DNA of 64,000 nucleotides, taken from contig NZ_BSTS01000002.1 of NCBI RefSeq assembly GCF_030269665.1, forward strand, positions 310,001 to 374,000. Reading direction: 5' to 3'. Shown here piece after piece: positions 6,604 through 15,502 of this stretch (position 1 is the stretch's first letter; the number at the start of each line of letters is the position of its first letter). The notes beneath the pieces are model-generated. The model was not told the origin of the DNA and did no database searches. It saw only the letters and a list, made by a program, of their open reading frames with translations. The position numbers and the translations under genes were made by a program. The DNA comes from Actinomycetospora sp. NBRC 106375. Lineage in GTDB: Bacteria; Actinomycetota; Actinomycetes; Mycobacteriales; Pseudonocardiaceae.

Positions 6604-8706
6604 TCAGTACGGGGGCTCGTCATCCCGCTCGACGGATGCCGGGAGCGTGGGCGCTGCCGGGTCCGAGCGGCTATCGGAGATCGGGTCCACGGGCGGGTCC
6701 GGGTTCGGCACCCACGGAGGGAAGGTGCCGTGAATCCACGCGCTCGAGGTGCGGCCCGTCGGATCGCCCTCGTCGGCGGCGAGGGGCTCGAGGTCGAGCG
6801 GCGCCTCCCGCGGGCGACCGTCCGGACGCGGGCAGGGCGGCGGGAGCTCGCGCCGGACCGGTCGCTTCGGTACCGGGATCACCTGTCCGCAGCGAGTCGT
6901 CCACACGAAGCGACCCGGCGCGACCTGACGGAGCACCCAACCGCCCTCGTGCTTGAGGCGATGGTCGTGCCGGCAGACCGGGTCGAGATTCGCGTCGACC
7001 GTCACACCGCCGTACGCATGGTCGAGCGTGTGGTCGAGGTCCGCCGCCTCCGCGGAGCACGCGCACCCGGGCCCCACGCAGTAGCGGTCGCGGACGGCCA
7101 CCCACCGCGCGAGAGCCGACCGCGGGAACCGACGCAACGCGTCGCCGCCGGGCACCGGTCGACCGGCGTACCCCCACGCTCGGTGGCGCGCGACGATGTC
7201 GTGGCAGAGCGGGAGCCAGGCGGGCGCGAGCTCGCGCGCCAGTTCGGCGAGACCGGCGAGCTCGGACTCCGCGACCCACACCTCGACGATGTCGCCCCGA
7301 CCGTCGGCGGCGATGTGGCCGGGCCGTCGACGGGTGAGGTCGACGAAGAGCAGGTGTCCGGCGTCGTCCACCACCACGACCCGCCACTCCGCCCGACCGC
7401 GCGCCGCCACCATCGCGCGGAACTGCCCCGGGTGGACCGGGCCCCAGCCCACGACCTCGCCCGGATGCCCGGACGCGCCGAGCAACGTGATCAGCGAGCC
7501 CCGCACCTCGACGGTGCCGTTCCGCAGCGCGGCCCTCGGTCGCTCCGGCGGCTCGCAGCCGGCCCCGGCTGCGCAGGCACCGGCTCCTGAGTCGTCGCCG
7601 TTGGCGTCCCCCCCGGGCTCCCCGGGCTCCCCGGGCTCCCCGGGCTCCCCGGGCTCGACATCCTGGGCGGGCTCGACATCCTGGGCGGGCTCGACATCCT
7701 CGGCGGGCCCGACATCCTCGGCGGGCCCGACATCCTCGGCGGGCCCGACATCCTCGGCGGGCTCGACATCCTGAGCGGGCTCGGCGGTGTGCGCATGCTG
7801 CGCGGGCTCCGCGTCCGCCACGGGCTCGACATCCCGAGCCGATTCGGAGTCGTCGACCGGCTCGTCGGCCTCGCCCTTCCCCGCAGGGTCGGCGGGCCCC
7901 GACGGGTCGCCGGCGTGCTGCTCGACGAGGGCCAGGATGATCTCGTCGTCGTCGAGGCCCGCGAAGGTGCCGTCGTACACGCCCACCACGGCGTCGGCGC
8001 GCAGGGCCTCGATGCCGGCCCGGGCGCCGGCACGGCGGGCGGCCGCCGCGATGGCCTCGAAGCGGGACGTGCCGCGGACGACGCGATCGAGCGGGAGGTC
8101 GTAGCCGGCGAAGGAGCCGGTGCCCGACGGGTTGCGCCAGGCCCGCAGGCGGCGCCGCAGGCGCGCGGCCTCCTCGCGACGGGCGGCCCACTCGGGATCG
8201 AGGGCGAGCAGCACCTTCTCGATGCGCGCGATGAGCGCTCCGAGGACGAGATCGGGCGCCTCGGGAAGCACCCGCGCGCACACACGGTGGGCGAGATGGT
8301 CGTCGGCATCGGCCAGGGAGTCGGCGAAGGCGCGGGCGCGCGGCTCGTCGATCAGGCCCGCCTCGAGCACCGCGAGCACCTCGGGGAGACGCTCCACCAA
8401 GCGCTCGGCCAGCTCGACCCGCTTGCGCGCGCCCGCACGGGAGAGCACGAGCGCCGCGCGGACCTCGTCGGCGCCGAACTCGTCGGTCTCGTCGGCCCGG
8501 GCGGTCGTGCTCGCGCCGATGCTGCGGGCCACCTCGTGGGTCAGGCGCAGGACCCACGCGGCCTGACGGTTGGCCTCGCGCGACGCCTCCTGCAGGGCGG
8601 CGACGGCCTCCGAACCCGTGAGGTCGGCGAGCAGCGGGAGCGGCCCGGCAGGAGCTGGACCGCCGGCTCGCTGCGGGTTCGCCACCGTCGTCGTCACGGG
8701 TTCCAC
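6604..8706 (-). CDS. DUF222 domain protein with HNH endonuclease motif
   Basis: 700 residues in the 13E12/DUF222-HNH layout: an alpha-helical DUF222 region (about 25-270), a low-complexity linker (about 270-400), and a C-terminal HNH nuclease around residues 543-590. The core there is ADLDHTLDHAYGG followed by NLDPVCRHDHRLKHEGGW, with the DH and H-x3-H metal ligands. The linker holds seven 18-bp units encoding (Pro-Ala-Glu/Gln-Asp-Val-Gly/Glu), then a Gly-Glu-Pro run. Such genes occur in many copies in actinobacteria and may be mobile, but no terminal repeats are seen here. The role, DNA cleavage in mobility or defence, is inferred. The start is a GTG without a strong ribosome-binding site. 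Confidence 0.88.
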   Translation of the reverse strand: MEPVTTTVANPQRAGGPAPAGPLPLLADLTGSEAVAALQEASREANRQAAWVLRLTHEVARSIGASTTARADETDEFGADEVRAALVLSRAGARKRVELAERLVERLPEVLAVLEAGLIDEPRARAFADSLADADDHLAHRVCARVLPEAPDLVLGALIARIEKVLLALDPEWAARREEAARLRRRLRAWRNPSGTGSFAGYDLPLDRVVRGTSRFEAIAAAARRAGARAGIEALRADAVVGVYDGTFAGLDDDEIILALVEQHAGDPSGPADPAGKGEADEPVDDSESARDVEPVADAEPAQHAHTAEPAQDVEPAEDVGPAEDVGPAEDVGPAEDVEPAQDVEPAQDVEPGEPGEPGEPGEPGGDANGDDSGAGACAAGAGCEPPERPRAALRNGTVEVRGSLITLLGASGHPGEVVGWGPVHPGQFRAMVAARGRAEWRVVVVDDAGHLLFVDLTRRRPGHIAADGRGDIVEVWVAESELAGLAELARELAPAWLPLCHDIVARHRAWGYAGRPVPGGDALRRFPRSALARWVAVRDRYCVGPGCACSAEAADLDHTLDHAYGGVTVDANLDPVCRHDHRLKHEGGWVLRQVAPGRFVWTTRCGQVIPVPKRPVRRELPPPCPRPDGRPREAPLDLEPLAADEGDPTGRTSSAWIHGTFPPWVPNPDPPVDPISDSRSDPAAPTLPASVERDDEPPY
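7657..7782 (-). repeat. Seven 18-bp tandem units inside the HNH gene
   Basis: Units begin at 7657, 7675, 7693, 7711, 7729, 7747 and 7765, each starting GACATCCT on the plus strand. A 9-bp CTCCCCGGG array precedes it (about 7610-7656). All units keep the reading frame, so copy-number change would alter only the linker length. Confidence 0.9.
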
Positions 8707-8856
8707 GGTAGGGCGGTGACGCCGTGACCTGCGAGAACCGGTTCGTCAGCTGTGGATGGATGGAGGGGGTGTGGACAACCGCCGGCGACGCCGAGGCCGA
8801 TCCTCGTCCGGGCGGCGGGCAGGCCTGCTCCAGCGCGAGCAACCATCCACGATTCC

Positions 8857-8887
8857 TTGACAGAATCAGGCGATACAACTCTAGGAT
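8857..8887 (+). promoter_or_regulatory. Promoter of the DUF899 gene, leaderless
   Basis: TTGACA at 8857-8862 and TAGGAT at 8882-8887 (19-bp spacer). The -10 box ends six bases before the ATG at 8894, so the message would be leaderless. Confidence 0.6.
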
Positions 8888-8893
8888 CGGACG

Positions 8894-9577
8894 ATGGACC
8901 TCGCCGATCGCCCCGTCGTCACCGCCCCCGAGTGGGACCAGGCCCGTCAGGAGCTGCTCGTGCGCGAGAAGGAGGCCACCCGCGCGAACGATGCCCTCGC
9001 CGCGGCACGGCGACGGATGCCGATGGTGAAGCTCGAGAAGGACTACGTCGTCGAGGGTGTCGAGGGCCCGACGCGGCTCGTCGACGTGTTCGAGAGTCGC
9101 CGTCAGCTCATCGCGTACAAGTTCATGTGGTCCGACGCCGAGCAGCCGTGCGAGGGCTGCTCGATGTTCGTCGACCAGTTCGGCCACGCTGCGCACCTCA
9201 ACGCCCGCGACGTGACCCGGGCCGTGATCAGCTCGGGCCCGCTGGCCGAGACCCTGCCCTATCGCGCGCGCATGGGCTGGTCCGTGCCCTGGTACTCGTC
9301 GGTCGGGAGCGACCTCTACGACGACCTGGGCCTCGGCGGAGGGTTCGCGCTCAACGTGTTCCTGAGGGACGGCGACGACGTCTACCGCACCTACATGATC
9401 GACGGCCGGGGCACCGAGAAGCTCGGCAGCGTCTGGTCGTTCCTCGACATCACGCCGTTCGGGCGCCAGGAGGCGTGGGAGGACTCGCCGGCCGGCACCC
9501 CGCAGTCGGACCCGTACGTCTGGTGGCGCCGCCACGACGAGTACGAGACGGCGTCCGCGGGCGCCGCCGCCCTCTGA
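8894..9577 (+). CDS. DUF899 family thioredoxin-like protein
   Basis: 227 residues. The DUF899 family adopts a thioredoxin-like fold of unknown function. Diagnostic stretches are the N-terminal helix WDQARQELLVREKEATRA, the RRRMPMVKLEKDYVVEG strand, the YKFMWSDAEQPCEGCSMFVDQ segment with a CxxC pair, and GGGFALNVFLRDGDDVYRTYMIDGRG. The CEGC pair may be redox active. It is a single gene with its own promoter, convergent with the next gene (7 bp apart). Confidence 0.88.
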   Translation: MDLADRPVVTAPEWDQARQELLVREKEATRANDALAAARRRMPMVKLEKDYVVEGVEGPTRLVDVFESRRQLIAYKFMWSDAEQPCEGCSMFVDQFGHAAHLNARDVTRAVISSGPLAETLPYRARMGWSVPWYSSVGSDLYDDLGLGGGFALNVFLRDGDDVYRTYMIDGRGTEKLGSVWSFLDITPFGRQEAWEDSPAGTPQSDPYVWWRRHDEYETASAGAAAL

Positions 9578-9584
9578 CGCTGCG

Positions 9585-10328
9585 TCAGTCCCCGTCCGCG
9601 ACGGGCAGCGGCTGGGTGCCGCCGCGTCGCGTCTCGGCCGACGTCGGCGACGCGGACCCCGCCGCGTCGCTCGGCCCGTTGCCGTCCTCGACGCCCGGCG
9701 CGACGGCGTTCCCGCCAGCGGACGCGTCACCCGGACGACGGTCGTGCCCGGCCACCGTCTCGCCACCCGGCCGGGGGCCGTACCCGGCCACCGACTCGTC
9801 GTCCCGCCCGTCGCCCGGCCCGCCGTTCCGCCCGTCGCCCGGCCCGTCGCCCGGCCCGTCGCCCGGCCCGTCGTCCGGCCCGTCGTCCGGCCCGTCGTCC
9901 GGCCCGTCGTCCCACTCGTCGCCCAGCTCGTCGTCCGGGATCGACACGTCGTCCGCCCCGTCGAGCCGACTCATCAGCGCCAGGCCGCCGAGCACGACGG
10001 CGGCGAACACGAGCCCGACCCCCAGGAACACGAGGGCCGACTCGACTGTCGGGTCGCCCGCCACGGCGTAGGTCAGCCCGGCCTGGCCCGACCACGCGAG
10101 CAGGAACCGCTGGAAAGGCACGGCGACGTCGCGGACGCGTGCCAGGAGCGCCACCTGCACCGCGGCGAGCACCGCGGTGACGACGAAGGTGACGACGCCG
10201 CTGCCCGCCAGCAGCATCGCTGCACCGGTCCCGAGCGCGGCGAGCAGCGCGACGCCGGGGGCCATCGAACGCACCACGGTCCCCACGGTACGAGCGGGCC
10301 AGGGGAGAGCCGACGCCCCGTCGGTCAC
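9585..10328 (-). CDS. Repeat-tailed four-helix membrane protein
   Basis: 247 residues. The first 125 contain about four hydrophobic segments (roughly 22-46, 48-68, 76-92 and 95-118), reminiscent of small DUF2568/YrdB-like proteins, though I would not assign the family. The second half is a highly acidic Asp-Gly-Pro tail encoded by 12-bp tandem repeats (9829-9912), probably disordered. The GTG at 10328 has no good ribosome-binding site; an ATG at residue 22 (10265) is an alternative start. The tail composition probably reflects repeat expansion. Confidence 0.6.
   Translation of the reverse strand: MTDGASALPWPARTVGTVVRSMAPGVALLAALGTGAAMLLAGSGVVTFVVTAVLAAVQVALLARVRDVAVPFQRFLLAWSGQAGLTYAVAGDPTVESALVFLGVGLVFAAVVLGGLALMSRLDGADDVSIPDDELGDEWDDGPDDGPDDGPDDGPGDGPGDGPGDGRNGGPGDGRDDESVAGYGPRPGGETVAGHDRRPGDASAGGNAVAPGVEDGNGPSDAAGSASPTSAETRRGGTQPLPVADGD
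9829..9912 (-). repeat. 12-bp tandem repeat array (about 7 units)
   Basis: Units of GGCCCGTCGCCC (three) and GGCCCGTCGTCC (three to four) encode the DDGP/GDGP tail of the surrounding membrane-protein gene and preserve its frame. Confidence 0.85.
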
Positions 10329-10516
10329 GCGGGGGGAGGGTGACCGACGGGGCCCGGGCTGCCGACCGCACGCGGCCGCGCCGGGCGCGAGGCGCAGCTC
10401 GCGGCCCGCCGAAACGGTCCTCCTACGGACAGCTTCTCGTCAAGCGCACAAGATGTGCGCTGCCCGGACGATGAATGACGTATCCGCACTCGGGGGCCGC
10501 GGGTCGCCCGGCCGGG

Positions 10517-10696
10517 TCACCACCGTCCGGCGTGGGAGCGGAGGTGGCGACCGAAGGAGTCGCCGGACAGGCGCGCGGTGCGCGCCACGGCGGCGAGGTC
10601 TCCGAGGTCCTGGTCGCGCAACCACTCGGAGAACCCCGTCGGCGCCTCGGGCGGATCGTCCAGGAGGGCGCTCAGGAGATCGCGTTCGGTCGACAT
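10517..10696 (-). CDS. Small hypothetical protein (59 aa)
   Basis: An ATG at 10696 with AGGGG upstream opens a 59-codon frame ending in TGA at 10517. The product begins MSTERDLLSALLDDPPEAPT and ends GRHLRSHAGRW. It is mildly acidic at the N-terminus and basic at the C-terminus, with no membrane segment. Codon third positions are nearly all G or C. It stands alone between a membrane-protein gene and an acyl-CoA ligase gene. I do not recognise it; it could be a short regulatory or accessory protein. Confidence 0.5.
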   Translation of the reverse strand: MSTERDLLSALLDDPPEAPTGFSEWLRDQDLGDLAAVARTARLSGDSFGRHLRSHAGRW

Positions 10697-10783
10697 CGGC
10701 TACCCCTGGACAACCGTCGGCGGGACGGAGGGCAGAGGGGCTGCGTGATCAACCCGCTCAGCACACGATCGCGGCGCGACCGC

Positions 10784-10806
10784 GGTGCACGACCAGATGG
10801 TGCACC
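10784..10806 (-). terminator. Short hairpin downstream of the acyl-CoA ligase
   Basis: GGTGCAC (10784-10790) and GTGCACC (10800-10806) form a 7-bp stem with a 9-base loop, 29 bp past the stop codon of the minus-strand ligase gene. It is weak. Confidence 0.35.
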
Positions 10807-10834
10807 ACTCAACAACCCCAGGGGAAGGACCCGT

Positions 10835-12424
10835 TCAGGCCGGCGCGCTCTCGCGCGCCCGCAGGTCCTTGCGCAGGATCTTGCCGGAGGCGGACTTCGG
10901 GATCTCGTCGATGAACTCGACGACGCGGACCTTCTTGTGCGGGGCGATGCGCTCGGCGACGAACGACATGACGTCGTCGCCCGAGAGGTCGGCGCCCTGC
11001 TGCCGTACGACGAAGGCCTTGGGGATCTCCTCGCCCTCGGCGTCCTTGACCCCGATCACCGCGGCGTCCGCGATCGCCTCGTTGGTCAGCAGCAGCGCCT
11101 CGAGCTCGGCGGGCGGGACCTGATAGCCCTTGTACTTGATGAGCTCCTTGACCCGGTCGACGATGTAGAAGATCCCCTCGTCGGTGACCGTGGCGACGTC
11201 GCCGGTGTGCAGGAAGCCGTCGCCGTCGAGGGTCGACGCGGTGGCCTCGGCGTTGTTGAGGTACTCGCGCATGACGTTGGGTCCGCGCACCCACAGCTCG
11301 CCGCGCTCGACACCCTCGTCCCCGGTGTCGGGGTCGACGAGCTTGCACTCGACGTTGGGGATGGCGACGCCGATCGAGCCGAGGTCCATGTCCGGCCGGT
11401 CGTCGGGCATGCAGTGGCTGACGGGGCTGAGCTCGGTCATGCCGTAGCCCTGCAGCACCGTGCAGTTCAGGCGGCGGGCCACGGACTGGCCGAGCTCGGC
11501 GTCGAGGGCCGCGGCGCCGGAGAAGACGATGTCGACGCAGTCGATGTCGTACTGGTCGACCATCGGGTGCTTGGCCAGGGCCACGGCGATCGGCGGCGCG
11601 ATGTAGACGCGGTCGACGCGGTGCTCGGAGATGATCCGCAGGAACTCGGCGAGATCGAACCGCGGCATCGTGACGACCGCGGCCCGGGCGTGGATGCCCT
11701 GGTTCATCATGCAGGTCATGCCGTAGATGTGGAAGAACGGCAGGACGGCCAGGATCTTGGAGTCGGCCGTGACGTGCGTGCCCATGGCCTGGACCTGCAG
11801 CAGGTTGGCCACGAGGTTCCGGTGGGTCAGCACGACGCCCTTGGCGCGGCCGGTGGTGCCCGACGAGTAGGGCAGCGCGGCGACGTCGTCGCCGGTGACC
11901 GTGACGCCCGGGCGCTCGGCGGTGGTGGTCAGCAGGTCCGCCAGCGCGTTCTCCGGCATCGGCGTCGACGCCTCGTCGCGGGCGTCGTCGAGGAGCACGA
12001 CCTCGGCGACCGCGAGTCCCTCCTCCCGCAGCGCGGCGCGGGCGCGGTCGAGGAACGGCGAGATCGTGACGAGCATCTTCGCGCCCGAGTCGCGCAGCTG
12101 GAAGGCGAGCTCGTCGGGGGTGTACAGCGCGTTGACCGTCGAGACCGCGACGCCTGCGGCGAGCGCGCCGTGGAACACCACCGGGTAGTACGGGGTGTTC
12201 GGCGCGAAGAGGGCGATGACGTCGCCCCGGCCGAGGCCGCGCTCGCCGAGCGCCGCCGCGAAGCGGTCCACGGCCTGCGCCAGCTCCCCGAAGGTCATCT
12301 GCCGCCCCGACGGCCCGTCGATGATCGCCACCCGATCGGCCGCGTCCCCCAGGTCGCCGAAGAGGAACTCGGGCAGACCCACGTCGGGGACGTCGATGTC
12401 GTCGTACGGGCTACGAACGATCAT
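10835..12424 (-). CDS. AMP-binding acyl-CoA ligase, 4-coumarate-CoA ligase type
   Basis: 529 residues. An ATP-dependent adenylate-forming ligase joining a carboxylic acid to CoA. The AMP-binding P-loop is YSSGTTGRAKGVVLTH (about 185-200); later come LQGYGMTELSPVSH and the hinge and C-terminal motifs DRVKELIKYKGYQVPPAELE and PKSASGKILRK, the Lys of which is catalytic. Overall it is closest to the plant-type 4CL subfamily of actinobacteria. The natural acid is unknown (aryl or fatty acid). The ATG at 12424 is preferred because GAGGAG lies eight bases upstream. A TAGGTT box at 12469-12474 is a probable -10. It appears monocistronic. Confidence 0.9.
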   Translation of the reverse strand: MIVRSPYDDIDVPDVGLPEFLFGDLGDAADRVAIIDGPSGRQMTFGELAQAVDRFAAALGERGLGRGDVIALFAPNTPYYPVVFHGALAAGVAVSTVNALYTPDELAFQLRDSGAKMLVTISPFLDRARAALREEGLAVAEVVLLDDARDEASTPMPENALADLLTTTAERPGVTVTGDDVAALPYSSGTTGRAKGVVLTHRNLVANLLQVQAMGTHVTADSKILAVLPFFHIYGMTCMMNQGIHARAAVVTMPRFDLAEFLRIISEHRVDRVYIAPPIAVALAKHPMVDQYDIDCVDIVFSGAAALDAELGQSVARRLNCTVLQGYGMTELSPVSHCMPDDRPDMDLGSIGVAIPNVECKLVDPDTGDEGVERGELWVRGPNVMREYLNNAEATASTLDGDGFLHTGDVATVTDEGIFYIVDRVKELIKYKGYQVPPAELEALLLTNEAIADAAVIGVKDAEGEEIPKAFVVRQQGADLSGDDVMSFVAERIAPHKKVRVVEFIDEIPKSASGKILRKDLRARESAPA

Positions 12425-12468
12425 GGATGGCACTCCTCGTCGCGCCGAGGCCGGGTTCGATCGTGGTC

Positions 12469-12474
12469 AACCTA
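12469..12474 (-). promoter_or_regulatory. -10 element of the acyl-CoA ligase gene
   Basis: TAGGTT on the minus strand, about 44 bp before the start codon, leaves a short leader that contains the GAGGAG ribosome-binding site. Confidence 0.4.
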
Positions 12475-12669
12475 CCTGCCGGTACGAGCCCGCGCCTGAT
12501 TCGATGCGGATGGGGGAGGTCGACCAGGGGTCACCCGTTCGGCCGTATTGCGACGCCTTGTTCTGTCTGTTGCGTGGTGGGACAGTGGGCGCTTGCGTCG
12601 TTGTGGCTGATCGCGACGTAGGAGAACCGACGGCTCGACCACTCTGCGCGAGCGCCCCGCAGAACGCCC

Positions 12670-12708
12670 GCCGCCGGCGTCGGATGCCCCCCGTCCCACG
12701 CCGGCGGC
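12670..12708 (-). terminator. Terminator of the mshA-ybjN unit
   Basis: GCCGCCGGCG (12670-12679) pairs perfectly with CGCCGGCGGC (12699-12708) around a 19-base loop, 13 bp past the stop codon of the YbjN gene. I see no gene in the 296-bp gap 12425-12720; it holds this hairpin and the ligase promoter. Confidence 0.6.
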
Positions 12709-12720
12709 GCGGCCCACATC

Positions 12721-13293
12721 TCAGGGCTCCTGATTCCCCCGGTCGTCCTCGACCAGGTGCGCGAACGCCGACAGGTTCGCCAGCGACTCCCCGCGCGACT
12801 CCCGCCAGGCCCACTCGCGGCGGATCGACGTGGCGAAGCCGAGCTCGAGCAGGGTGTTGAAGTCGCCGTCGGCCGCCTCGAGCACCTGCCCGAGGATGCG
12901 GTCGATCTCCTCGTCGGTGATCGCGTGGAGCGCGATCCGGCCGACGAGGTGGATGTCGCCGGCGCGGTCGATCGTGTAGTGCACGCCGTAGAGCCGGGCG
13001 TTGCGCTGCAGCAGGAAGCGGTAGACCTCCGCGAGGTTCTCGTCCGCGTGCCGGCAGACGAACGCCTCGACGAGCAGCGCGTGCGGCGTGAGCACCAGCC
13101 AGCAGTGCGTGGCGAGCTTCTTCGTGCCGGGCAGGGTGACGAAGAGCCGTCCCGGCCCGCGTCGCAGGTAGGTCAGCTCGCGCTCGTCGAGCGCGGCGAC
13201 CAGGACCTTCTCGAGCTCGTCGAGGTCGGGCTGCGACACGGGTCCGGCTCCCCTGTCGGCGTGCTCCCCTGATCGCTCCGCGTCCTGGCTCAC
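12721..13293 (-). CDS. YbjN domain-containing protein
   Basis: 190 residues. The YbjN fold is chaperone-like (type III secretion chaperone-like). Residues 20-140 carry the family pattern: a first helix ([20 protein letters not shown]), paired strands ([21 protein letters not shown]), and helix [21 protein letters not shown]. In M. tuberculosis the equivalent gene, Rv0487, also follows mshA, so the pair is old. The GTG start overlaps the mshA stop by four bases (GTGA), which implies translational coupling; a second GTG 18 codons in is possible. The function is unknown. Confidence 0.85.
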   Translation of the reverse strand: MSQDAERSGEHADRGAGPVSQPDLDELEKVLVAALDERELTYLRRGPGRLFVTLPGTKKLATHCWLVLTPHALLVEAFVCRHADENLAEVYRFLLQRNARLYGVHYTIDRAGDIHLVGRIALHAITDEEIDRILGQVLEAADGDFNTLLELGFATSIRREWAWRESRGESLANLSAFAHLVEDDRGNQEP

Positions 13294-14645
13294 ACCGCCA
13301 CCTCCGCCGCGCGGGCGCGGGCCAGGGAGCGTGCGGCCTCGGCGTAGGTGGCGAGCAGCGCATCGGCGGTGCGCTCCCAGGAGAACATCGTCGCGTGCTC
13401 GACGGCGCCCGCCGCGAACCGCTGGCGCTCGGCCTGGTCGAGGCCCACGCGGGCGAGTGCGTCGGCCCAGTGGGCGGGGTCGTGGTCGTCGACGAGCAGG
13501 CCCGACCGCTCGTGGGCGACCGCCGTGGGCAGCCCGCCCACGGCGGCGGCCACCACGGGGGTGCCGCAGGCCTGCGCCTCGAGGGCGACGAGGCCGAAGG
13601 ACTCGGAGTGGCTGGGGACGGCGACCACGTCGGCGGCCCGGTAGACCTCCGCGAGCTCGTCGCCGGCACGGGGCGGCAGGAAGCGCACGAGATCGGCGAT
13701 ACCCAGCTCCCGCGCCAGCGACACGAGCGACTCCGGCGCGGCCAGCCCCGTGCCCGACGGGCCGCCCACGACCAGCACGGCGAGCCGCGCCCGCAGCTCC
13801 GGGCGGCGCGCGACCATGGTGGCGGCGGCCCGCAGCAGGACGTCCGGGGCCTTGAGCGGCTGGATGCGCCCGACGAACGCCAGCGTCACGGCGTCCGGCG
13901 CGATCCCGAGGGCGGCGCGGGCGGCGTCCCGGTCGCGCGACGGCGTGAACGTCCGCAGGTCGACCCCCGGGGCGATCGTGCGGATGCGCTCGGGGTCGGC
14001 CCCGTAGGCGCCGACGAGGTCGTCGGCCTCGGCCTGGGTGGAGGTGACGAGCCGGTCGGCGACCGCGGCCACCTGCTCCTCGCCCACGACCCGGCCCAGG
14101 GGTTCCGGGCGGTCGCCCTCGGCGAGCGACGCGTTCTTGACCTTCGCCAGCGTGTGCGCGGTGTGCACCAGCGGGACGCCCCAGCGGTCGCGGACCAGCC
14201 AGCCCACCTGGCCGGAGAGCCAGTAGTGGCTGTGCACGACGTCGTACCACCCGGGCTCGTGCCGAGCCTCGTCGCGCAGGACCCCGGCCGTGAACGCGCA
14301 CAGCTGGCTCGGGAGGTCCTCCTTGCCCAGGCCGCCGTAGGGGCCGGCGGTGACGTGCCGGACCAGCACGCCGGGGGCCAGTTCGGCGACCGGCGGCAGG
14401 TCCGACGACGTCGCGCGCGTGAAGATCTCGACCTGAACCCCGCGCTGGGCCATGCGCCGCGCGGTCTCGACCACGTAGACGTTCATCCCGCCCGCGTCGC
14501 CGGTGCCGGGCTGGGCCAGGGGCGAGGTGTGCAGGGAGATGACCGCGACCCGGCGGAGCTGCCCGGGATGCGGACGGATGACGGGTTCGGGGCCCCGGGA
14601 ACGGGTGGCCGCTGTTGCCGTCGCCGTCGTCGCCGCCGGGGTCAC
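13290..14645 (-). CDS. mshA: D-inositol-3-phosphate glycosyltransferase MshA
   Basis: 451 residues. MshA transfers N-acetylglucosamine from UDP-GlcNAc to 1L-myo-inositol-1-phosphate, the first committed step of mycothiol synthesis. GT-B fold, GT4 family: N-terminal [20 protein letters not shown] acceptor and phosphate region, [34 protein letters not shown], then the C-terminal [12 protein letters not shown] and the donor motif [22 protein letters not shown]. The first 30 residues are a variable Ala/Thr-rich extension. The GTG start has a TAAGGT -10 six bases upstream, so the transcript may be leaderless. It is followed by the YbjN gene in the same operon. Confidence 0.95.
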   Translation of the reverse strand: MTPAATTATATAATRSRGPEPVIRPHPGQLRRVAVISLHTSPLAQPGTGDAGGMNVYVVETARRMAQRGVQVEIFTRATSSDLPPVAELAPGVLVRHVTAGPYGGLGKEDLPSQLCAFTAGVLRDEARHEPGWYDVVHSHYWLSGQVGWLVRDRWGVPLVHTAHTLAKVKNASLAEGDRPEPLGRVVGEEQVAAVADRLVTSTQAEADDLVGAYGADPERIRTIAPGVDLRTFTPSRDRDAARAALGIAPDAVTLAFVGRIQPLKAPDVLLRAAATMVARRPELRARLAVLVVGGPSGTGLAAPESLVSLARELGIADLVRFLPPRAGDELAEVYRAADVVAVPSHSESFGLVALEAQACGTPVVAAAVGGLPTAVAHERSGLLVDDHDPAHWADALARVGLDQAERQRFAAGAVEHATMFSWERTADALLATYAEAARSLARARAAEVAV

Positions 14646-14651
14646 ACCGCC

Positions 14652-14657
14652 ACCTTA
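14652..14657 (-). promoter_or_regulatory. -10 element of mshA (leaderless)
   Basis: TAAGGT on the minus strand, six bases before the GTG at 14645. A weak AAGGTGG overlap could also act as a ribosome-binding site if transcription starts further upstream. Confidence 0.45.
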
Positions 14658-14704
14658 GGTGCGCAGGGGCCGTGAGGCCCGGGCGAACATCGACGATCGG
14701 GTCC

Positions 14705-14710
14705 TAGGGT
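14705..14710 (+). promoter_or_regulatory. -10 element of the SDR gene at 14719
   Basis: TAGGGT lies eight bases before the GTG start. No ribosome-binding site is visible. Confidence 0.45.
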
Positions 14711-14718
14711 GCCGCGGT

Positions 14719-15495
14719 GTGAGCGAGCCGCAGACCGGTACCGACCGTCCCCTCGTCGTCGTCACCGGTGCCAGTTCGGGCATCGGCGCCGCGTCCGCGC
14801 GCGCCCTCGCCGCCGACGGCTGGCACCCCGTCCTCGGTGCGCGCCGCGCGGACCGCCTGGAGGAGGTCGCCGCCGAGGTGGGCGGGACCGCGCTGACGCT
14901 CGACGTCACCGACCCGGACTCCGTCGCGGCGTTCGTCGCCGGGGTCGGCGACCTGGTGCGCGGCGGGCAGCCCCTGCGGGGTCTGGTCAACAACGCCGGC
15001 GGCGCCAAGGGCACCGAGACCGTCATGGAGGCCGACGAGGACAAGTGGCGCTGGATGTGGGAGTCCAACGTCCTCGGCACCCTGCGCGTCACGAAGGGCC
15101 TGCTGCCGATGCTGATCGACTCGGGCGACGGGCACGTCGTGACGATCACCTCGATCGCCGGGCTCGAGGTCTACGACGGCGGCTCGGGCTACACCGCCGC
15201 CAAGCACGCGGAGGGCGCCCTGCACCGCACGCTGCGCGGCGAGCTGCTCGGGCAGCCGGTGCGCGTCACCGAGATCGCGCCGGGTGCGGTCGAGACCGAG
15301 TTCTCGCTGGTGCGCTTCGGCGGCGACGAGGAGCGCGCGGCCAAGGTCTACCAGGGCATCGAGCCGCTGACGGCCGGCGACGTCGCCGAGGTGGTGGCGT
15401 TCGCGATGAGCAGGCCCTCGCACGTCAACCTCGACACCATCGTCCTCAAGCCCCGCGCCCAGGCCACGGGCATGCGCTTCCACCGGGAGACGTGA
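14719..15495 (+). CDS. SDR family NAD(P)-dependent oxidoreductase (Rv0484c-like)
   Basis: 258 residues. A classical short-chain dehydrogenase: cofactor motif TGASSGIGAAS, the NNAGG motif (VNNAGGAKGTE), catalytic Ser in TITSIAG, Tyr-x3-Lys in YTAAKHAEG, and the IAPGAVETEFS loop. The substrate is unknown. An SDR gene, Rv0484c, sits next to mshA in M. tuberculosis, and this gene lies divergently beside mshA, which supports orthology. The GTG start is chosen on the leaderless-type -10 and on alignment of the N-terminal strand. The C-terminal MRFHRE is typical of this actinobacterial group. Confidence 0.9.
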   Translation: MSEPQTGTDRPLVVVTGASSGIGAASARALAADGWHPVLGARRADRLEEVAAEVGGTALTLDVTDPDSVAAFVAGVGDLVRGGQPLRGLVNNAGGAKGTETVMEADEDKWRWMWESNVLGTLRVTKGLLPMLIDSGDGHVVTITSIAGLEVYDGGSGYTAAKHAEGALHRTLRGELLGQPVRVTEIAPGAVETEFSLVRFGGDEERAAKVYQGIEPLTAGDVAEVVAFAMSRPSHVNLDTIVLKPRAQATGMRFHRET

Positions 15496-15502
15496 GCCCC
15501 TC

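Noticed and set aside
7657-7782. CRISPR-like array
   Set aside because: The units are adjacent without variable spacers and lie within a coding frame; it is a coding tandem repeat.
6604-8706. The DUF222-HNH gene as part of a defined insertion sequence
   Set aside because: No terminal inverted repeats, target duplication or transposase are visible around it.
6671-9766. Minus-strand frame of 1031 codons
   Set aside because: It overlaps the DUF222-HNH gene in another frame and is Arg/Gly-rich with no domain; a shadow of high GC.
10475-12499. Plus-strand frame of 674 codons over the acyl-CoA ligase
   Set aside because: It is the antisense of a clear adenylate-forming enzyme; composition is low-complexity.
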